DNA of 7,983 bases. It comes from Acidobacteriota bacterium. Its GTDB lineage: Bacteria > Acidobacteriota > Thermoanaerobaculia > Multivoradales > JAHEKO01. The notes beneath the pieces are model-generated. The model was not told the origin of the DNA. It did no database searches and saw nothing but the letters and a program-made list of their open reading frames with translations. The stretch lies in assembly GCA_029861655.1 (NCBI GenBank), contig JAOTZA010000151.1:1-7983 (forward strand), in the 5' to 3' direction. Made by a program: the position numbers and the translations under genes. This document shows, in pieces, positions 6,301 to 7,983 of this stretch (position 1 is the stretch's first letter; each line of letters begins with the position of its first letter).

Positions 6301-7983
6301 ATGGACATTCAGCCGGTTTGTCTCACTCGCTCTTTCGTTGTGACTCTTGTCACGGTGGTCGTTCTGACGACTCCGGCGGTCGCTCAGGATCGACTCACGG
6401 TGATGTCTGTGGGTCCTCTTCCACGAGCGCTCCAGGCGCCGTCGCACGCCGTGATCGGGGTGGAGTTCGACCGTCCGATCGATCCTTCCTCGATCACCAA
6501 CAAGACCTTTTGGGCTTTTGGCCGATGGAGCGGCGTAGTACACGGCGATGTGAAAATCCTGGGCGACGGCCGACGAATCCGGCTGACTCCGGACCGGAGA
6601 TTCTCCGCGGGCGAGGTCGTGACGGTCGTTTTGTCACGAGATCTACGGGCCATAGACGGCACCACCCTTCGCGACTCGGGATTCTCGTATCAATTCTGGA
6701 CCCGGTCAAAAGGAAACGGTTTCGAGTTCTCGGAGGTCGATCGTTTTTCGACTCGCTCAAACCCCGCTGTCAGCACACGCTCCTATGGTGGGTTTGGTTC
6801 CGATTTGAACGACGACGGGTTTCTCGATCTGACCATCGTCAACGAGGACACCGACGATCTGCGGACGTTTCTGAACCGGGCCGACCGCACGGGAACCTTT
6901 CACGACTTCCTACGCCCGACCCGGCGCACCGGTAACGTCCCCAGCCCCAGCGAGCCCAGCGATTTCGACCGCGACGGCCGAGTGGATGTCGTGGTTGCCA
7001 ACACCCAGGACGATTCGGTGTCGGTGTTTCTGGGCAAAGGCGACGGGACCTTTCGCCGCGCTGTCCACTACACGGTGGGCGGTGAGCCAAGGGGAGTCAC
7101 GGTGCTCGACGCCGATGGCGACGGCGCCATGGACATCGCCGCAACCTCGTTTGTCGCGGGCACGGTGACCGTTTTGTTCAACGACGGCAGTGGCGGCTTC
7201 GACCGCACGGATACTTTTGGGACCAGTGCCGGCGAGCGCGCCCTTGCCGCCGCGGACATGAACGGAGACGGGATCCTGGATCTGGTGGTCGGAGCGTTGT
7301 CGGCCGAGCGCATCGATGTCTACCTCGGCAACGGCGACGGAACGTTCTCATCGGCCGGCAGCCAACTCGCAGGCGGCCAGGTGTGGATGTTGGTCCTGGG
7401 CGACGTCGACGGCGACGGCTCGGAGGATGTCGCGGCGGTCAACGGCCAGTCCAACAACGCCGCGATCCTTTTAGGCGATGGCGGCGGCGGTCTCGCACCG
7501 CCCATCACGATCGAGACCGACCCGTTCCCGTTGGCCACCGATCTCGCCGATCTCGACGGCGACGGCGATCTGGATTGGGTGACCTCGAGCTTCTCGGGCG
7601 ATTGGATCCTGTTCGAGAACGACGGTCGGGGGAACTTCAATCACGAGCGCTCTTTTGACGCCCCCCAGGCGGCCTCGTGCAGCATCCCAATGGATCTCGA
7701 CAACGATGAGGTGGTCGACCTAGTCCTCATCGACGAGCTCGAGGACGAGATCGTGTTGATGAAGAGCCACGCCGTGCTCTTCGAGTCCGACTTCGAGTCG
7801 GGCACGAGCGATGACTGGGCGAAGGCGCCGGGCACGATGGTGGTGCAACCCGGCCTCGGAAGCAGTGATTACGCCCTTGAAGTGACCGTCCGCGAGAAAC
7901 GCGCCTACGCCCACACCAAGTTCCGGCCCGAAGAGAACAGCCTCGTGGTGAGCTTTGATCTCGACCTCCAGGGCTTCGACCCC
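6301..7983 (+). CDS. Secreted FG-GAP/VCBS seven-repeat protein (3' partial)
   Basis: The frame from ATG 6301 is open for 561 codons to the window edge. The start is chosen because a typical signal peptide follows at once: Arg10, a hydrophobic stretch (about 12-24), and PAVA before Q29, with probable cleavage after A28. Next is an Ig-like domain of the SbsA/Big_5 kind (about 32-134, with a VEFDRPID strand and a VVLSRDLRAIDG segment). Then come seven FG-GAP/VCBS repeats with DxDxDG-type calcium loops starting at D168, D221, D270, D319, D368, D417 and D465, most followed by a FLGKGDGTF-like turn. The seventh loop has Glu470 in place of Gly. Seven repeats suit a complete seven-bladed integrin-alpha-like propeller. 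After it, FESDFESG (494-501) opens a further domain that runs off the window, perhaps a beta-sandwich. Likely an extracellular or surface calcium-binding adhesion or recognition protein; the ligand is unknown. No lipobox is present. Confidence 0.94.
   Translation, partial: MDIQPVCLTRSFVVTLVTVVVLTTPAVAQDRLTVMSVGPLPRALQAPSHAVIGVEFDRPIDPSSITNKTFWAFGRWSGVVHGDVKILGDGRRIRLTPDRRFSAGEVVTVVLSRDLRAIDGTTLRDSGFSYQFWTRSKGNGFEFSEVDRFSTRSNPAVSTRSYGGFGSDLNDDGFLDLTIVNEDTDDLRTFLNRADRTGTFHDFLRPTRRTGNVPSPSEPSDFDRDGRVDVVVANTQDDSVSVFLGKGDGTFRRAVHYTVGGEPRGVTVLDADGDGAMDIAATSFVAGTVTVLFNDGSGGFDRTDTFGTSAGERALAAADMNGDGILDLVVGALSAERIDVYLGNGDGTFSSAGSQLAGGQVWMLVLGDVDGDGSEDVAAVNGQSNNAAILLGDGGGGLAPPITIETDPFPLATDLADLDGDGDLDWVTSSFSGDWILFENDGRGNFNHERSFDAPQAASCSIPMDLDNDEVVDLVLIDELEDEIVLMKSHAVLFESDFESGTSDDWAKAPGTMVVQPGLGSSDYALEVTVREKRAYAHTKFRPEENSLVVSFDLDLQGFDP

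Noticed and set aside
6282..6935. 217-codon plus-strand open frame over the start of the FG-GAP gene
   Set aside because: The overlapping frame from 6301 has a signal peptide, an Ig-like domain and calcium loops; this one has none and is Arg/Ser-rich.
637..7983. A defence island built around the SNF2 ATPase
   Set aside because: SNF2 proteins occur in some defence systems, but the neighbours are a beta-oxidation enzyme and a secreted propeller protein, with no nuclease, methylase, phospholipase D or other expected partner in the window.

Overview
The window is GC-rich bacterial chromosome, judging by the third-position G/C bias and the gene content. The lineage cannot be fixed from sequence alone. 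A large SWIM/SNF2 protein, a long-chain type acyl-CoA dehydrogenase of over 600 residues, and a secreted FG-GAP protein with an FESG-type C-terminal motif together fit soil or sediment Acidobacteriota or Myxococcota/Desulfobacterota-like bacteria. That placement is an inference.

Layout, left to right. (1) 1-140: the 3' end of an unrecognised plus-strand gene. (2) 141-636: about 500 bases with no convincing gene but many perfect inverted repeats. The most notable stretch, 472-583, has two nested 8-bp stems closed right before a T-rich tract. (3) 637-4260, plus: a SWIM zinc-finger SNF2-family ATPase with every core helicase motif intact; its exact start is uncertain. (4) 4271-6187, minus: an acyl-CoA dehydrogenase, convergent with the SNF2 gene and only 10 bases from it. 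(5) 6188-6300: a short divergent intergenic region with the dehydrogenase ribosome-binding site and a possible promoter for the next gene. (6) 6301-7983, plus: a secreted protein that is open to the window edge. It has a signal peptide, an Ig-like domain, seven FG-GAP/VCBS calcium-loop repeats with a 48-53 residue period, and the start of a C-terminal domain. It has no stop codon in the window, so an ORF finder that requires a stop will miss it.

The genes do not form an operon: the orientations are plus, plus, minus, plus. Their roles (DNA or chromatin-like remodelling, fatty-acid oxidation, cell-surface or secreted adhesion) are not obviously linked. I see no phage, IS, CRISPR or recognisable defence-system partners. 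The best leads for something undescribed are the structured intergenic region at 141-636, the very regular seven-repeat secreted protein with its apparently leaderless start, and the orphan SWIM-SNF2 protein with a strongly basic N-terminal tail.
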